This document shows positions 7,652-17,585 of a stretch of 42,483 bases of DNA, in pieces; positions within the stretch are counted from its first letter, which is position 1; each line of letters starts with the position of its first letter. The stretch is from an uncultured Candidatus Actinomarina sp. (GTDB lineage Bacteria; Actinomycetota; Acidimicrobiia; Actinomarinales; Actinomarinaceae), in NCBI GenBank assembly GCA_902599555.1, contig CACKFQ010000006.1:1-42483 (forward strand), given 5' to 3'. The notes below the pieces were generated by a model, which made no database searches, was not told the DNA's origin, and saw nothing but the letters and a program-made list of their open reading frames with translations. The position numbers were made by a program, and so were the translations under genes.

Positions 7652-8513
7652 TTGAACCTGAATTGATTGTTAGATTGCTTAAAACTATTTGAGGTCTCAT
7701 GCCAGAACTTATCTCTTGCATTGCGGTTTCAAGTTTCAAAATAAAATCATAGTAATCTTGATCAAGGTTTTCTTGGATAATTAATGTACTTCCTAAATAA
7801 GTAAGACTTTCTATTAAAACAGAGTTTGGAGTAATATTTCTGGTTTCATCAAAATTGGAAACGAACTCATTAATAGTGTTGAGAAAAATTTGGTAGCGTT
7901 TTATTCTTTCTGATTCAGTTTCATTAATATCCTTAAGATCCTGTGTAACTTCTTGTAATTTTTCAACTAAGTTTTTTTCTATATTCAAATTTAAATATGT
8001 ACCATCTAAAAATTTTTCGAAATCTAAAGTTGAAAAATCAAATTTAATTTCATTCTCAGATTCAAGAAATATTGTCCTACATCTACTTTTTATCGTAGAC
8101 AAAATTGTATTTTGAGAATCGTCTCGTGCATGTGACCAAAACTTACCTGAAGATAAAATTATAAAAATGCTTCTACTTGAAGGCTCCTCGATAGTTTTAA
8201 GTAATGCATTTGATGCTTCTTCGGTTAATGATTTTACGGGGGGGAAAATTACTACTTTATATTTACCCTCAATTGGTGAGAGACTGTCTTTATTAATAAC
8301 ATCTCTAATATCTTCAACTCCTAAAGTGTTTAGATTTTCAGAATCTATAATCTTGATATCAGGGTGATCAGCATAATCTTTTGTATCAAAAGCTAATAAC
8401 ATTGCAAACATTTTTGCTTGTTTAACCAACTCAGATGAAAAATTTGAAAATAACAAATAGGAGTGAAATGGTGATTCTACTTCTTGCGTTAATTTTTTAT
8501 TTACTGTTGTCAA
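7644..8513 (-). CDS. holB: DNA polymerase III delta-prime subunit
   Basis: Clamp-loader AAA+ subunit of 289 residues. The diagnostic stretch is SNALLKTIEEPSSRSIFIIL, preceded by a Walker-B-like VVIFPPVKSLT. There is no Walker A P-loop and no zinc-binding cysteine cluster, as expected for the non-ATPase delta-prime subunit but not for DnaX. It sits directly after tmk with a 17-base overlap; tmk-holB is a common bacterial arrangement that links dTTP supply and replication. The N-terminus is weakly conserved. Confidence 0.88.
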   Translation of the reverse strand: MTTVNKKLTQEVESPFHSYLLFSNFSSELVKQAKMFAMLLAFDTKDYADHPDIKIIDSENLNTLGVEDIRDVINKDSLSPIEGKYKVVIFPPVKSLTEEASNALLKTIEEPSSRSIFIILSSGKFWSHARDDSQNTILSTIKSRCRTIFLESENEIKFDFSTLDFEKFLDGTYLNLNIEKNLVEKLQEVTQDLKDINETESERIKRYQIFLNTINEFVSNFDETRNITPNSVLIESLTYLGSTLIIQENLDQDYYDFILKLETAMQEISSGMRPQIVLSNLTINSGSNE

Positions 8514-9108
8514 TTTCTAACCAGTTACAAATGGCCTCTATATTTACTTCAATATTGTTTTCTGCATTCAAAATTAAAAAGCTATCTTTAAACTCTTCTG
8601 CAAGTTTTAAATATCCTTTACGCACTTTTTGAAAAAATTCTACTTTGTCACTTCCAATCCTGTCTGCTACTTGTTGTCTTGAAAGTGAAACTTCTGGATC
8701 TATATCAAGAAGAACAACTCTTTCAGGCCAGTTGGATTGTATTGAGATATCGTTTAATTGATATATTTTTTCATATCCAAGACCTCTTCCTTCTCCTTGA
8801 TAAGCAACAGAAGAATACGCGCTTCTATCTGACAAAACCACAATCCCATTATTAAGTGATGGGAGAACTACTTCTTCAATCAACTGAGATCTTTGAGCAC
8901 AAAACAATAGTGCTTCAGCCAGTGGGTTTACTTGATAGTCGTGACTTAATAATAATTTTCTAATACCCTCTCCTACGGATGTCCCACCAGGTTCTCTCAC
9001 GATTGTGTGTTCTTTGTTTTGAGAATTTAAGATATCTGAAAGATTTTCAATAATGCTGGTTTTACCAGATCCATCAATTCCTTCAAAGGCTATGTAATTA
9101 GAATTCAT
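8497..9108 (-). CDS. tmk: Thymidylate kinase
   Basis: Phosphorylates dTMP to dTDP. At 203 residues it has the usual length. The P-loop is GIDGSGKT (10-17), followed by REPGGTSVGEGIR, the substrate motif DRSAYSSVAYQG (the common DRY is DRS here) and a lid region rich in Arg and Gly (RQQVADRIGSD). The ATG overlaps the end of the upstream MFS gene by 4 bases, and its 3' end overlaps holB. Confidence 0.95.
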   Translation of the reverse strand: MNSNYIAFEGIDGSGKTSIIENLSDILNSQNKEHTIVREPGGTSVGEGIRKLLLSHDYQVNPLAEALLFCAQRSQLIEEVVLPSLNNGIVVLSDRSAYSSVAYQGEGRGLGYEKIYQLNDISIQSNWPERVVLLDIDPEVSLSRQQVADRIGSDKVEFFQKVRKGYLKLAEEFKDSFLILNAENNIEVNIEAICNWLEIDNSK

Positions 9109-10436
9109 AATGGCTCATCCTCATTGCTCTCAAGGTTTAATCTTAACTTGTTAAAATTTGAATTTTCAAACCCAAATTCTCTTATAATTTTTTTATATCC
9201 TCTTATAAAAGTCATGAGTCCAGAAAACAATATAAAGCAGGAACTTAATCTAAGTACCAATAAAACTCCATCTACGTCAAAGTAGTTATTTGCAAAGCTT
9301 GCAAGAAAACCAGAAATGAAAACTGAAACCAACAGAGATAATCTCCCAATTGTATAAAAATTACCAAAAACTCTACCTCGAAGATTTTCGGAAGTTGTAC
9401 TTTGTAAATAACTAATTGTTAGTAAATAAACAGAGCCTGAACCAATTCCAGAAATAAATATAAAAAATAAAATAGTAGAAAACTCATAAGAGTTGAAGGC
9501 AAACAGTAATGAAAGGCCTGTGATAATCATGCTGATGCCTATAAAAAAAGATACCCTATTAAAAGTGGTTACAAAATAACTCAAAATTACCATTGTGAAC
9601 ACAATCCCAAAACCAAATGAAGCAATCATGAAACCAAATGAGCTCTGAGTAAATTTGAGAGATTGTGTAAGGTATGAGCTCCCCAAAACAAACAATGCCC
9701 CAGCGCCAATAAGACTAAGGGCTATAGATGTTGTTACAGTCCTGAGTTCTTTATTTTTAAAAAAATAATTTATTCCTTCTTTTAGGTCTGAAAGAGCATT
9801 GTTTTGAGTTGTGGTTCCAACGCCTTGAGAACTGGTTTTTAAGGAAAATAATAAAATAGTTGATATTAAAAAAGTTAATGAATCTACCAAAAATACAACT
9901 GAACCACTCCAGCCATTACCGTACGAAACTATTAATTCTATAAACTTTGCATCAGAAAAAAATCCAAATAGTAAAGATGCCAAAGGAAGTGAAGCATAGG
10001 TTCCAACAACAAATAATGAATTCGCTTTAACTAAGTAATCATTTTCTACTAACTCAGGAACAATTGCCTCTCTTGAAGGTTGTCTAATTAATGAAAAGAT
10101 TTCAGCAATAAAGTTTATTAAAAATAGTTGAAAAAGAGTTGTAGTAAAAAATAATCCCAAAACAACAACCATCCTTACTAAATCACTAATAATCATTACA
10201 TTTTTTTTATTAAATCTATCAGCTAATAAACCAGCGAATGAAGACATGAAAGCTGGAATAATTCTTGCTACAACAGGGACTACAGCAGTTAGTTCAGAAT
10301 TTCCATCAGTTGCACCCAAATAACTAGCAAGTGCTACAGATGCAAAAAGCGTTGCCCAGTCACCAAAACTGGAAAGGGTGCCTGACCACCACAAAATAGA
10401 AAAGGGTGATCTTGAAAATATTTTTACTGATTTCAT
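9105..10436 (-). CDS. MFS-family exporter (MFS_3/EntS-like)
   Basis: Integral membrane protein of 443 residues with about 12 hydrophobic segments. The loop between segments 2 and 3 has the pattern GLLADRFNKKNVMIISDLVR, typical of the MFS_3 group that includes enterobactin exporter EntS and macrolide pumps. A central hydrophilic loop (SSQGVGTTTQNNALSDLKEG) precedes the second half, and the C-terminal tail is acidic. The substrate is unknown. It leads an operon with tmk, holB and the MBL-fold gene. Its start is 87 bases from the divergent topA. Confidence 0.85.
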   Translation of the reverse strand: MKSVKIFSRSPFSILWWSGTLSSFGDWATLFASVALASYLGATDGNSELTAVVPVVARIIPAFMSSFAGLLADRFNKKNVMIISDLVRMVVVLGLFFTTTLFQLFLINFIAEIFSLIRQPSREAIVPELVENDYLVKANSLFVVGTYASLPLASLLFGFFSDAKFIELIVSYGNGWSGSVVFLVDSLTFLISTILLFSLKTSSQGVGTTTQNNALSDLKEGINYFFKNKELRTVTTSIALSLIGAGALFVLGSSYLTQSLKFTQSSFGFMIASFGFGIVFTMVILSYFVTTFNRVSFFIGISMIITGLSLLFAFNSYEFSTILFFIFISGIGSGSVYLLTISYLQSTTSENLRGRVFGNFYTIGRLSLLVSVFISGFLASFANNYFDVDGVLLVLRLSSCFILFSGLMTFIRGYKKIIREFGFENSNFNKLRLNLESNEDEPL

Positions 10437-10523
10437 TTCTTTTCTTTAATCCTAATAATATTTAAAAATACTTTTTTTCTTAAATGCTGTACATATGAAC
10501 AAAATAGTGTTATCAATAAGAAC
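10437..10523. promoter_or_regulatory. Divergent promoter region between the MFS gene and topA
   Basis: This 87-base, very AT-rich spacer must carry promoters for both directions. TATTAT on the minus strand is a possible -10 for the MFS operon, with about 18 bases of leader. On the plus strand only a poor -10-like TATCAA is seen seven bases before the topA ATG. There is no hairpin or clear operator. Confidence 0.4.
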
Positions 10524-13238
10524 ATGTCAAAGCCTTTAGTAATTGTTGAGTCACCAACAAAAGTTAAAACTATATCGAAAATTTTGGGCCCTGACTATAT
10601 AGTAAAGTCAAGTGTTGGCCATATAAGAGATCTTCCTAGAAATACAAAATCTATACCTTCTAAATTTGATAGTAAGAAAATTTTATGGGGGGCAGTTAAA
10701 CCTGGGAAATTTGAAAACATTTATGTCATACCTGAAGACAGAAAAAAAATAGTAAATGAACTTAAAGAAATAGCGGATACAGCTCCAGAAGTTTACTTAG
10801 CAACTGATGATGACAGGGAGGGTGAAGCAATTGCTTACCATTTAAAAGAAGCACTTGAAATTAAAGGTGAGCCAAAAAGAATTAAATTTAATGAAATAAC
10901 TGAATCAGCAGTGACAAAAGCTATGAATAATCCTGACACAATTGATATAGGTAAGTTTAAATCTTATGAAGCTAGAAGAACCCTAGACCGAATGATTGGT
11001 TATGAAATTTCACCAAAAGTTAGAGATTTAGGTGGTGCTTTTATATCAACAGGTAGAGTTCAAGGACCAGCAATAAGGCTTATTGTTGAAAGAGAAGAGG
11101 AAAGGTTAAAATTTGTTAAATCTTTATATTTTGAAATAAAAGCAGATTGTGCAAGTAACAAAGTTAATTTTGATGCTAACTTAAAAAAAGTTGGTGAAAA
11201 AAGAATCGCTACTTCAGCTGACTTTAACGATAAAGGTGAAAAAACAAATAAAGATAAGAAATATCTTGATAAAAATGATGCTGAAAAAATAGTAGAGATA
11301 CTATCTAACTCCATTGCAAAAATTTCAAATATAAAAGAATCTTCAAGAAGCGGAAAGCCTCCAAAGCCATTTAAAACTACAAGTTTACAAACCTCTGCGA
11401 GAAGTAATCTAGGCTTTCAACCTAAAAAAACAATGGGCATTGCTCAAAGACTCTACCAAGAGGGGTTAATTACATATATGAGGACAGACTCTATACGGCT
11501 TTCTGATAATGCAATTAAAGCTTCCCGCGATTATATTTCTGCAAACTTTTCAAGTAAACACCTTCCACCTCAACCAAACCTATATGGTGATACAAAAAAT
11601 GCCCAAGCAGCTCATGAAGCAATAAGGCCATCTGGAGATAAATTTATTACACCTGAAGAATTGCTATCAACTCATAAAGAAGATAGCGATGAATACAAGT
11701 TATATAAATTAATTTTTAATACCACAGTAGCCTCACAAATGACTGACGCTCAGGGAATAACTAAGACAATTGAAATAGAAGTTGCAGATCCTGAATATTC
11801 TTCTCTAACACTTAGCATCTCTGGAACCACATGGACGTTTGGTGGTTATAGAGATTTAATAAAAGATGCTACTGAAAAGTCTCAAGAGTTACCAGACTTA
11901 AAAGAAAATGATGAGGTGTCTATTGTTTCTGCTGAAAAAGAAGAGAAATTTACAAATCCGCCAAATAGATATTCTTCAACTTCACTAATTAACAAACTAG
12001 AAGAGCTTGGAATAGGAAGACCTTCAACATACGTCTCCATTATTGAGAGTATTACATCTGTTTTCATAAATGCTGAATCTAGTTTAAAACCTAGAATTTT
12101 AGCGATGGCTTTAATAAATAATTTCATGAAACCACACTTTAATCAATATATTGATTATGAATTTTCAAAATCTATGGAAGATGATCTTGATAAAATTTTA
12201 GAAAGTAGAGATCCAGAAAAATCTAAAATTGAATTTTTAGAAAACTCATTCAATACAATTAATAATCACGTTAAAAATTACGGTGTACAAGACCCTCTTT
12301 TACTTACTACTATAAATCTTCCATTTGAATCTAGATACGTAGTTAAAACTGGAAGAATCCAAGGTAAGGTTCCTTATCCTTACCTCTTAAGAGATGACGA
12401 TTTTAAGGTTGGTCTTCCACCCGAAATTACACTGGAAGAAATAGAAGTTGACTATATCCAAGAATTAGAGGATCGTCAGGAAGAAAGTTTGAAAAAAGAG
12501 CGTGTTGTATCTGATTGTAATCAATGTTCTGCTTCGATATCTATAAAGTTAGGGCCTAATGGCGGTTTTTATGTTCATCTAGGTGGTAAACAAAAAGGAG
12601 AGCGAAGCGAAAATTGTGGTTTTAAAAACCTAGAGAAATGTGGAACTAAAAATCTTATTGGTCCAATTTTTGAAGGTGAAGATCCTATCACACTAACTGA
12701 AGAACAATGTATAGAAAGATTCTCTCTATCAGCTAAAAACCCAAGAAAAGTAGTTGAGGTTGGTGAGTGGACATACGCTTCTGCTGTTGGACCATATGGT
12801 GGATATGCAATGAAGCTAAAAAATAGAACAGTCTTTAACAATGAAGATCTTCAAGCTTTATCGAAAGATGAACTTAGAGAATTGCTAGATGATGAAAAAA
12901 ATAAAATTATTTCAAATTATTTAGGTGGAGAAATTCTTAAAATTCCAAAAAGTGCAACAAAAAACAAAATGATTGAAATGATAAACAATCACTATTTATT
13001 AGATGAAAAGTATATAAAGAAACTATCAAAAGAACATTTGGTTGGTTTAGCTAAGTCTCTTGATATTGTTTTCTATAGAGGAAGATTTAGAATGAAGCCA
13101 GAAGATGCTACAAAAGACAATCTTGTCAATAAAATACTCATTGAGAAAAAAAATAAACCTTTAGAAAATCCTCAGGATGCTTTAACTATTGAAAAAGAGG
13201 CAATAATGTCACTCTTTGGAGATAGCGTAGAAGTCTAA
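10524..13238 (+). CDS. topA: DNA topoisomerase I
   Basis: Type IA topoisomerase of 904 residues that relaxes negative supercoils. The N-terminal Toprim domain has VESPTKVKTISKIL and the acidic triad TDDDREGEAIAYHL. The active-site tyrosine is Tyr318 in GLITYMRTDSIRLS. The C-terminal part includes a Cys-containing block (CNQCSASISIKLGPNGGF, then CGFKNLEKCGTKN) that resembles a partly degenerate zinc-ribbon repeat, followed by Lys-rich repeats like the DNA-binding tail of actinobacterial enzymes. It appears to be a single-gene unit. The stop codon overlaps that of the convergent glycosyltransferase gene (CTAA at 13235-13238). Confidence 0.96.
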   Translation: MSKPLVIVESPTKVKTISKILGPDYIVKSSVGHIRDLPRNTKSIPSKFDSKKILWGAVKPGKFENIYVIPEDRKKIVNELKEIADTAPEVYLATDDDREGEAIAYHLKEALEIKGEPKRIKFNEITESAVTKAMNNPDTIDIGKFKSYEARRTLDRMIGYEISPKVRDLGGAFISTGRVQGPAIRLIVEREEERLKFVKSLYFEIKADCASNKVNFDANLKKVGEKRIATSADFNDKGEKTNKDKKYLDKNDAEKIVEILSNSIAKISNIKESSRSGKPPKPFKTTSLQTSARSNLGFQPKKTMGIAQRLYQEGLITYMRTDSIRLSDNAIKASRDYISANFSSKHLPPQPNLYGDTKNAQAAHEAIRPSGDKFITPEELLSTHKEDSDEYKLYKLIFNTTVASQMTDAQGITKTIEIEVADPEYSSLTLSISGTTWTFGGYRDLIKDATEKSQELPDLKENDEVSIVSAEKEEKFTNPPNRYSSTSLINKLEELGIGRPSTYVSIIESITSVFINAESSLKPRILAMALINNFMKPHFNQYIDYEFSKSMEDDLDKILESRDPEKSKIEFLENSFNTINNHVKNYGVQDPLLLTTINLPFESRYVVKTGRIQGKVPYPYLLRDDDFKVGLPPEITLEEIEVDYIQELEDRQEESLKKERVVSDCNQCSASISIKLGPNGGFYVHLGGKQKGERSENCGFKNLEKCGTKNLIGPIFEGEDPITLTEEQCIERFSLSAKNPRKVVEVGEWTYASAVGPYGGYAMKLKNRTVFNNEDLQALSKDELRELLDDEKNKIISNYLGGEILKIPKSATKNKMIEMINNHYLLDEKYIKKLSKEHLVGLAKSLDIVFYRGRFRMKPEDATKDNLVNKILIEKKNKPLENPQDALTIEKEAIMSLFGDSVEV

Positions 13239-14275
13239 ATTTCTGAAGTAAACTTATTTGTAGTTTTTTCCCAAGAAAAGTTTTCTTCAACAAAAACTTT
13301 TGATTGCTTACCAAACTGTTCAATCTCCTTAGGGTTATCATTGAAATACTTTACGCCATCATATATGTCTTGTCTAGAACCGACAATGAAACCGGTCTTT
13401 CCTGGAATAATAGTTTCAAAAGCTCCACCAGAACTGCCTACTAAAATAGGCAAGCCAAAACTGCCTGCCTCCAGGTAAACAAGGCCTAAGCCTTCAAATT
13501 CTTTTCCAAAAAATCTAGATTTGGCTGGCATTACGAATATATCAAGTTCCTTATAAAAGTTTGATAAAGAATGTTCTTCTTCATCGCTAAAAAATTCAAT
13601 ATTAGGGGATGAGACTTGGCTCAATTTTTTTAAATATTTCTCTAACTTTCCATACCCAAAGATCTTTAGGTCAACATTAACTCCGTCCATTTTTAATTCA
13701 TGCAAAGCATCTATTACCCAATCAATTTTTTTTCTAGATACAAACCTACTGGCAACTCCAATTGTAAGGCTATCTTTAGTAGAGTAATCTTTTGTGTACT
13801 CATTTGGCTCTACTCCAGCTCCTATTAAAACAATTTCCGTTTCGGAAATATCTTCTAGTTTTCTTGCAGTAAAAAAACTAACAGTAAATATTTTTTCTAA
13901 CGTATTAAAACTTCTTCTCAATATTTTTTTTAATACAGGAATTGAATTGATTATATTAAATTCAGCGCCGTGAACAATCATGTATTGTTTTTTCCCTAGT
14001 TGTTCAAGTTGATTAACTAATAAAAATTGTGGATTGCTTGAAGCATGTAAAATAAGTTCTATATTTTTTTGATTAACAATATCGTTTATTTCACGTACGA
14101 ATCTGTTTCCAGCGAAGATAAAACTATATTTAGATTTGATTACATTATCACCTTCAGCCCAATTAGGTGCATATATATAGGTCTCAAAATCTAAATTTTT
14201 AGTAAAAGATTCAATATATGTAGAAATACCACCTTTTTTTGGTGAGTAATCATTTGTTATAACTAATGTTTTCAT
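13235..14275 (-). CDS. GT4 glycosyltransferase, PimB-like mannosyltransferase
   Basis: GT-B-fold glycosyltransferase of 346 residues. The N-terminus TLVITNDYSPKKGGISTY matches the start of actinobacterial PimB-type enzymes, which transfer mannose from GDP-mannose to phosphatidylinositol mannoside. The donor-site EX7E motif is Glu261/Glu269 in EGLGLVYLEA, followed by GLPILVGSSGGAFET. The likely role is mannolipid or glycolipid synthesis at the inner face of the membrane; specificity is inferred from resemblance. It overlaps the histidine-phosphatase gene upstream by 26 bases, so the two are very probably translated together. Confidence 0.82.
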   Translation of the reverse strand: MKTLVITNDYSPKKGGISTYIESFTKNLDFETYIYAPNWAEGDNVIKSKYSFIFAGNRFVREINDIVNQKNIELILHASSNPQFLLVNQLEQLGKKQYMIVHGAEFNIINSIPVLKKILRRSFNTLEKIFTVSFFTARKLEDISETEIVLIGAGVEPNEYTKDYSTKDSLTIGVASRFVSRKKIDWVIDALHELKMDGVNVDLKIFGYGKLEKYLKKLSQVSSPNIEFFSDEEEHSLSNFYKELDIFVMPAKSRFFGKEFEGLGLVYLEAGSFGLPILVGSSGGAFETIIPGKTGFIVGSRQDIYDGVKYFNDNPKEIEQFGKQSKVFVEENFSWEKTTNKFTSEI

Positions 14276-15476
14276 ATCCTATTTTTCCTACATTATAAGA
14301 CCAAAGAAAATATTTGTTATCTTTAGGTACCAAACAAGAAACTCCAAGATTATTTGGAATCGTAAATGCTGATGCTGCTTTTGAATCCGGAGATTTAATT
14401 AAATTTGTAATTGCTGATTTAATAGTTCCTCCATGGCTTGCCATTAATAACTTTTTCTTTTCAAGATCGCTTATAAGATTTTCAACTCTTTTTCCTGCTT
14501 CATGTATTGACTCTCCATCAATGCCATATTTAGTTTTATGATTTATAAATAATGCTTCTATAAAGTTTTCTTGATACTTGTTTAGTATCTCAGAAGTCCT
14601 TAAGCCTTCCCACTGGCCCAGATTCATCTCGGTTAACTCGTCAGAAATTTCAATGTTGTTTTCGGTGATTAAGGAAAGAGTTTGGTTTGCTCTTTTGTAT
14701 GGAGAGGAGATATAAAGATCATAATTTTTAAATAAACCTTTTAAAAGACTCGCCTCTTTTATTCCCGTTTCATTCAAAGGGTTGTCTATATGACCTTGCC
14801 AAATGCCTTCTAAATTTGAATCAGTCTGCCCATGTCTGATAAATGTTATTGCATTATCTTTACATTTAGCTGGAAAATCTATATTCTCTTTGCTCAAATG
14901 AATTGAATCATTAAATTTATTTACTTGTGTAACTGTTTCTCTTTTCACAATTGATGAAATTGAAGTATTTGTAATATCTCCTATTGGAAAAGGATATGTG
15001 TTAAATCCTAATGTCAAACCTATGGCAGTGCCTATAAAAAATCCGTGTGTAACAACAACAGTTTCTGAATCTTCTTCAGTCTGATTAAAAATGTATTCTA
15101 ACTCGTTCCTAACTCTGTCTTTAAATTCTTCAACAGACTCACCATTAGGAAATTGAAAAGAGTCATTTTGGAGGGATTGAAAAATTTCATGATTTGAAGT
15201 GTAGGTGTCTTTCACAGACATTCCTGTAAAGTCGCCGACATTAATCTCTCTAAGATTATCTCTAAGAACTGGGGAACTAGACAAAAATGAGGCTGTTTGA
15301 GACGCTCTTTTTAAATCAGAAGAGTAAACTTTCATGACTCTGCTGCTTATCCTTTCAGATAATAATTTAGCTTGTTCTAACCCTTTTTTATTTAAAGGTG
15401 TGTTGGTGTGTCCTTGCCAAACTTTTTGTGCATTCTGCTCAGTTTCACCATGTCTTATGAAATGAACTGTTTTCAA
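14250..15476 (-). CDS. Tandem two-domain histidine phosphatase (phosphoglycerate mutase-like)
   Basis: This 408-residue protein consists of two complete histidine-phosphatase domains fused head to tail. Domain 1 (1-190) has FIRHGETEQN with His9, SSDLKRASQTA with Arg57, Glu77 and VVTHGF with His144. Domain 2 (207-400) has FIRHGQTDSN with His215, SSPYKRANQT with Arg262, Glu283 and MASHGG with His348. Both keep every catalytic residue and share WQGHxxxPLN, so this is an internal duplication without evident decay. The substrate is unknown. It lies between the pyrophosphatase and a mannosyltransferase, so a sugar-phosphate or phospholipid substrate is conceivable. Confidence 0.9.
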   Translation of the reverse strand: MKTVHFIRHGETEQNAQKVWQGHTNTPLNKKGLEQAKLLSERISSRVMKVYSSDLKRASQTASFLSSSPVLRDNLREINVGDFTGMSVKDTYTSNHEIFQSLQNDSFQFPNGESVEEFKDRVRNELEYIFNQTEEDSETVVVTHGFFIGTAIGLTLGFNTYPFPIGDITNTSISSIVKRETVTQVNKFNDSIHLSKENIDFPAKCKDNAITFIRHGQTDSNLEGIWQGHIDNPLNETGIKEASLLKGLFKNYDLYISSPYKRANQTLSLITENNIEISDELTEMNLGQWEGLRTSEILNKYQENFIEALFINHKTKYGIDGESIHEAGKRVENLISDLEKKKLLMASHGGTIKSAITNLIKSPDSKAASAFTIPNNLGVSCLVPKDNKYFLWSYNVGKIGYENISYNK

Positions 15477-15481
15477 TTAAT

Positions 15482-17524
15482 TTAAAAAGCAGAAGCAAAT
15501 ATAAGGCTTACAATTGTCATAACTTTGATGACAATATTCATTGCTGGACCAGATGTATCCTTAAATGGATCACCTATTGTATCTCCAATTACAGCAGCCT
15601 TATGTTCTTCTGAACCTTTGCCTGCTCCTCCACCAGCTTCGATATACTTCTTAGCATTGTCCCAAGCTCCGCCTGAGTTAGCCATAAAAATAGCTAATAA
15701 GAAGCCTGTAACCAATGCTCCAGCTAAAAATCCGCCTAATGCCTCTTTGTTCCAAAATCCAATAGCAAGTGGTAGGACAATAGCTAAACCACCAGGTAAA
15801 AGCATTTCCTTCAAAGCTGCAGTGGTGGCAATATCAACACATTTTTCATACTCTGGCGTTACGCCTTCTTTACCTTCCCTTAATCCGGGAATTTCTCTAA
15901 ATTGTCTTCTTACTTCTTCAATCATTTTGAAAGCTGCTCTACCAACAGCATTAATTGTCATGGCTGCAAATAAAAATGGGAACATTCCACCTAAAAACAG
16001 TCCAGCGGTGACTTCAACCTGAGTAATATCTAGTTCTGTAAGTCCAGCGCTTTGAACAAATGCTGAGAACAACGCCAGAGCGGTTACTGCTGCTGAACCG
16101 ATTGCAAAACCTTTAGCAATTGCTGCAGTAGTGTTTCCTAGCGAATCTAATTCATCAGTTGCTTTTCTAACTTCAGGATCTAGGTGAGCCATTTCAGCAA
16201 TACCTCCAGCGTTATCTGCTATTGGGCCGTATGCATCAACAGCGACTGTAATTCCTAATGTTGCTAAAACGCCAATTGCTGCAACTGCAACACCATATAT
16301 TCCTCCAGCTTCTCCCAAAGCCCACGCACCAGATGTATATGCTCCCCCAACACCTACTACCACTACAACAACAGAAAATGCTGCAGACCTCATTCCTTCG
16401 GAAATTCCTGACAACACTACAGTTGCTGGCCCAGTTTTAGCTTGATCAGCAATATTTTTTACAATTGAATAATGATCTGATGTAAACCACTCAGATATTT
16501 GTCCAACAGTTATTCCAACTAATAGTCCGATAATGACAGAAATAAATAAACCTATTGGGTTTTCTGAATAATCTGAAAACATCACATTCGATAAAAAGTA
16601 AACGCCAATAGCAGTAAGGCCTGCTGCAGAATATGTTCCTCTGTGTAATGCCTGAGCAAGCTTTCCTTCCTTGGGAACTACTAAAAATGAGGAAACAATT
16701 GATGCTAGCATGCCGATTGTTCCGACAGCTAGTGGAAAGAAAAGTAATGATGGTAGCACGTCTGTGCTGCTGAAAACTATTGCAGCATATGCTAGTGGAG
16801 CTACTAGAGATCCAACATAGCTCTCAAAAAGGTCTGCTCCCATTCCTGCAACGTCGCCAACATTGTCACCAACATTATCTGCAATTGTTGCCGGGTTTCT
16901 TGGATCATCTTCAGGAATTCCAGCTTCAACTTTACCAACTAAGTCAGCACCCACGTCAGCAGCTTTTGTATAAATTCCACCACCAACTCTAGCAAAAAGA
17001 GCTATTGAAGAGCCGCCAAGTCCAATCGCAGCAAGAATATCATAGCCATTTTCAAGATCCATAATGTCTATGAATACCCAGTAACCTAAAGCTACTCCTA
17101 ATAAACCAAGTCCCGCAACTGAAAACCCCATAACAGCACCGCCTCTAAACGCTACTGGTAATGCTTTTAATGTGCCGCCATCTCTTGCGGCTTCTGTAGT
17201 CCTGCCGTTTGCAGCAGTTGCAATCCTCATACCAATAAAACCGGCAAGAGACGAAAATAAAGCTCCTCCAACAAATGCTAGAGATCCCCACGGATATCCC
17301 CATTCAGTTAATGTGGAAATTAATACTGCTAAAACAACAACAAAAATACTCACCCATGAGTATTGACGTTTTAAAAATGCCATAGATCCTTTTCTAATTG
17401 CATCGGATAAACTTTGAACTTTATTATCTGTAACTTCTATTGATAAAATTCTATTTGCAAAATATGCAGCAAGCGCAAGTCCTAAAAGTGCTGCAATAAC
17501 TGAGCCCTGGTAATTTAATAACAT
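15482..17524 (-). CDS. hppA: Membrane ion-pumping pyrophosphatase, K+-dependent type
   Basis: Couples hydrolysis of pyrophosphate to outward pumping of H+ and/or Na+. It has 680 residues and about 16 membrane helices. The substrate motifs are DVGADLVGKVE (190-200) and IADNVGDNVGD (214-224). The subtype-determining motif is GNTTAAIAKG (463-472), with Ala467 where K+-independent enzymes have Lys, so it should require K+. Glu234 in DLFESY occupies the position seen in Na+-PPases and in several bacterial H+-PPases, so the ion cannot be settled by eye. AAGGGG lies before the ATG. The gene is preceded by a Na+/H+ antiporter gene on the same strand. Confidence 0.95.
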   Translation of the reverse strand: MLLNYQGSVIAALLGLALAAYFANRILSIEVTDNKVQSLSDAIRKGSMAFLKRQYSWVSIFVVVLAVLISTLTEWGYPWGSLAFVGGALFSSLAGFIGMRIATAANGRTTEAARDGGTLKALPVAFRGGAVMGFSVAGLGLLGVALGYWVFIDIMDLENGYDILAAIGLGGSSIALFARVGGGIYTKAADVGADLVGKVEAGIPEDDPRNPATIADNVGDNVGDVAGMGADLFESYVGSLVAPLAYAAIVFSSTDVLPSLLFFPLAVGTIGMLASIVSSFLVVPKEGKLAQALHRGTYSAAGLTAIGVYFLSNVMFSDYSENPIGLFISVIIGLLVGITVGQISEWFTSDHYSIVKNIADQAKTGPATVVLSGISEGMRSAAFSVVVVVVGVGGAYTSGAWALGEAGGIYGVAVAAIGVLATLGITVAVDAYGPIADNAGGIAEMAHLDPEVRKATDELDSLGNTTAAIAKGFAIGSAAVTALALFSAFVQSAGLTELDITQVEVTAGLFLGGMFPFLFAAMTINAVGRAAFKMIEEVRRQFREIPGLREGKEGVTPEYEKCVDIATTAALKEMLLPGGLAIVLPLAIGFWNKEALGGFLAGALVTGFLLAIFMANSGGAWDNAKKYIEAGGGAGKGSEEHKAAVIGDTIGDPFKDTSGPAMNIVIKVMTIVSLIFASAF

Positions 17525-17585
17525 TTGTTTTCCCCTTTTTTGAACAAATTAATAATAATAAAATTTAACAATTTTGTAGTAAAAA

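Noticed and set aside
15525..16022. A 165-codon open frame on the plus strand opposite hppA
   Set aside because: Antisense to a highly conserved pyrophosphatase, low-complexity Pro/Ala/Ser composition and no ribosome site; a shadow of the coding bias.
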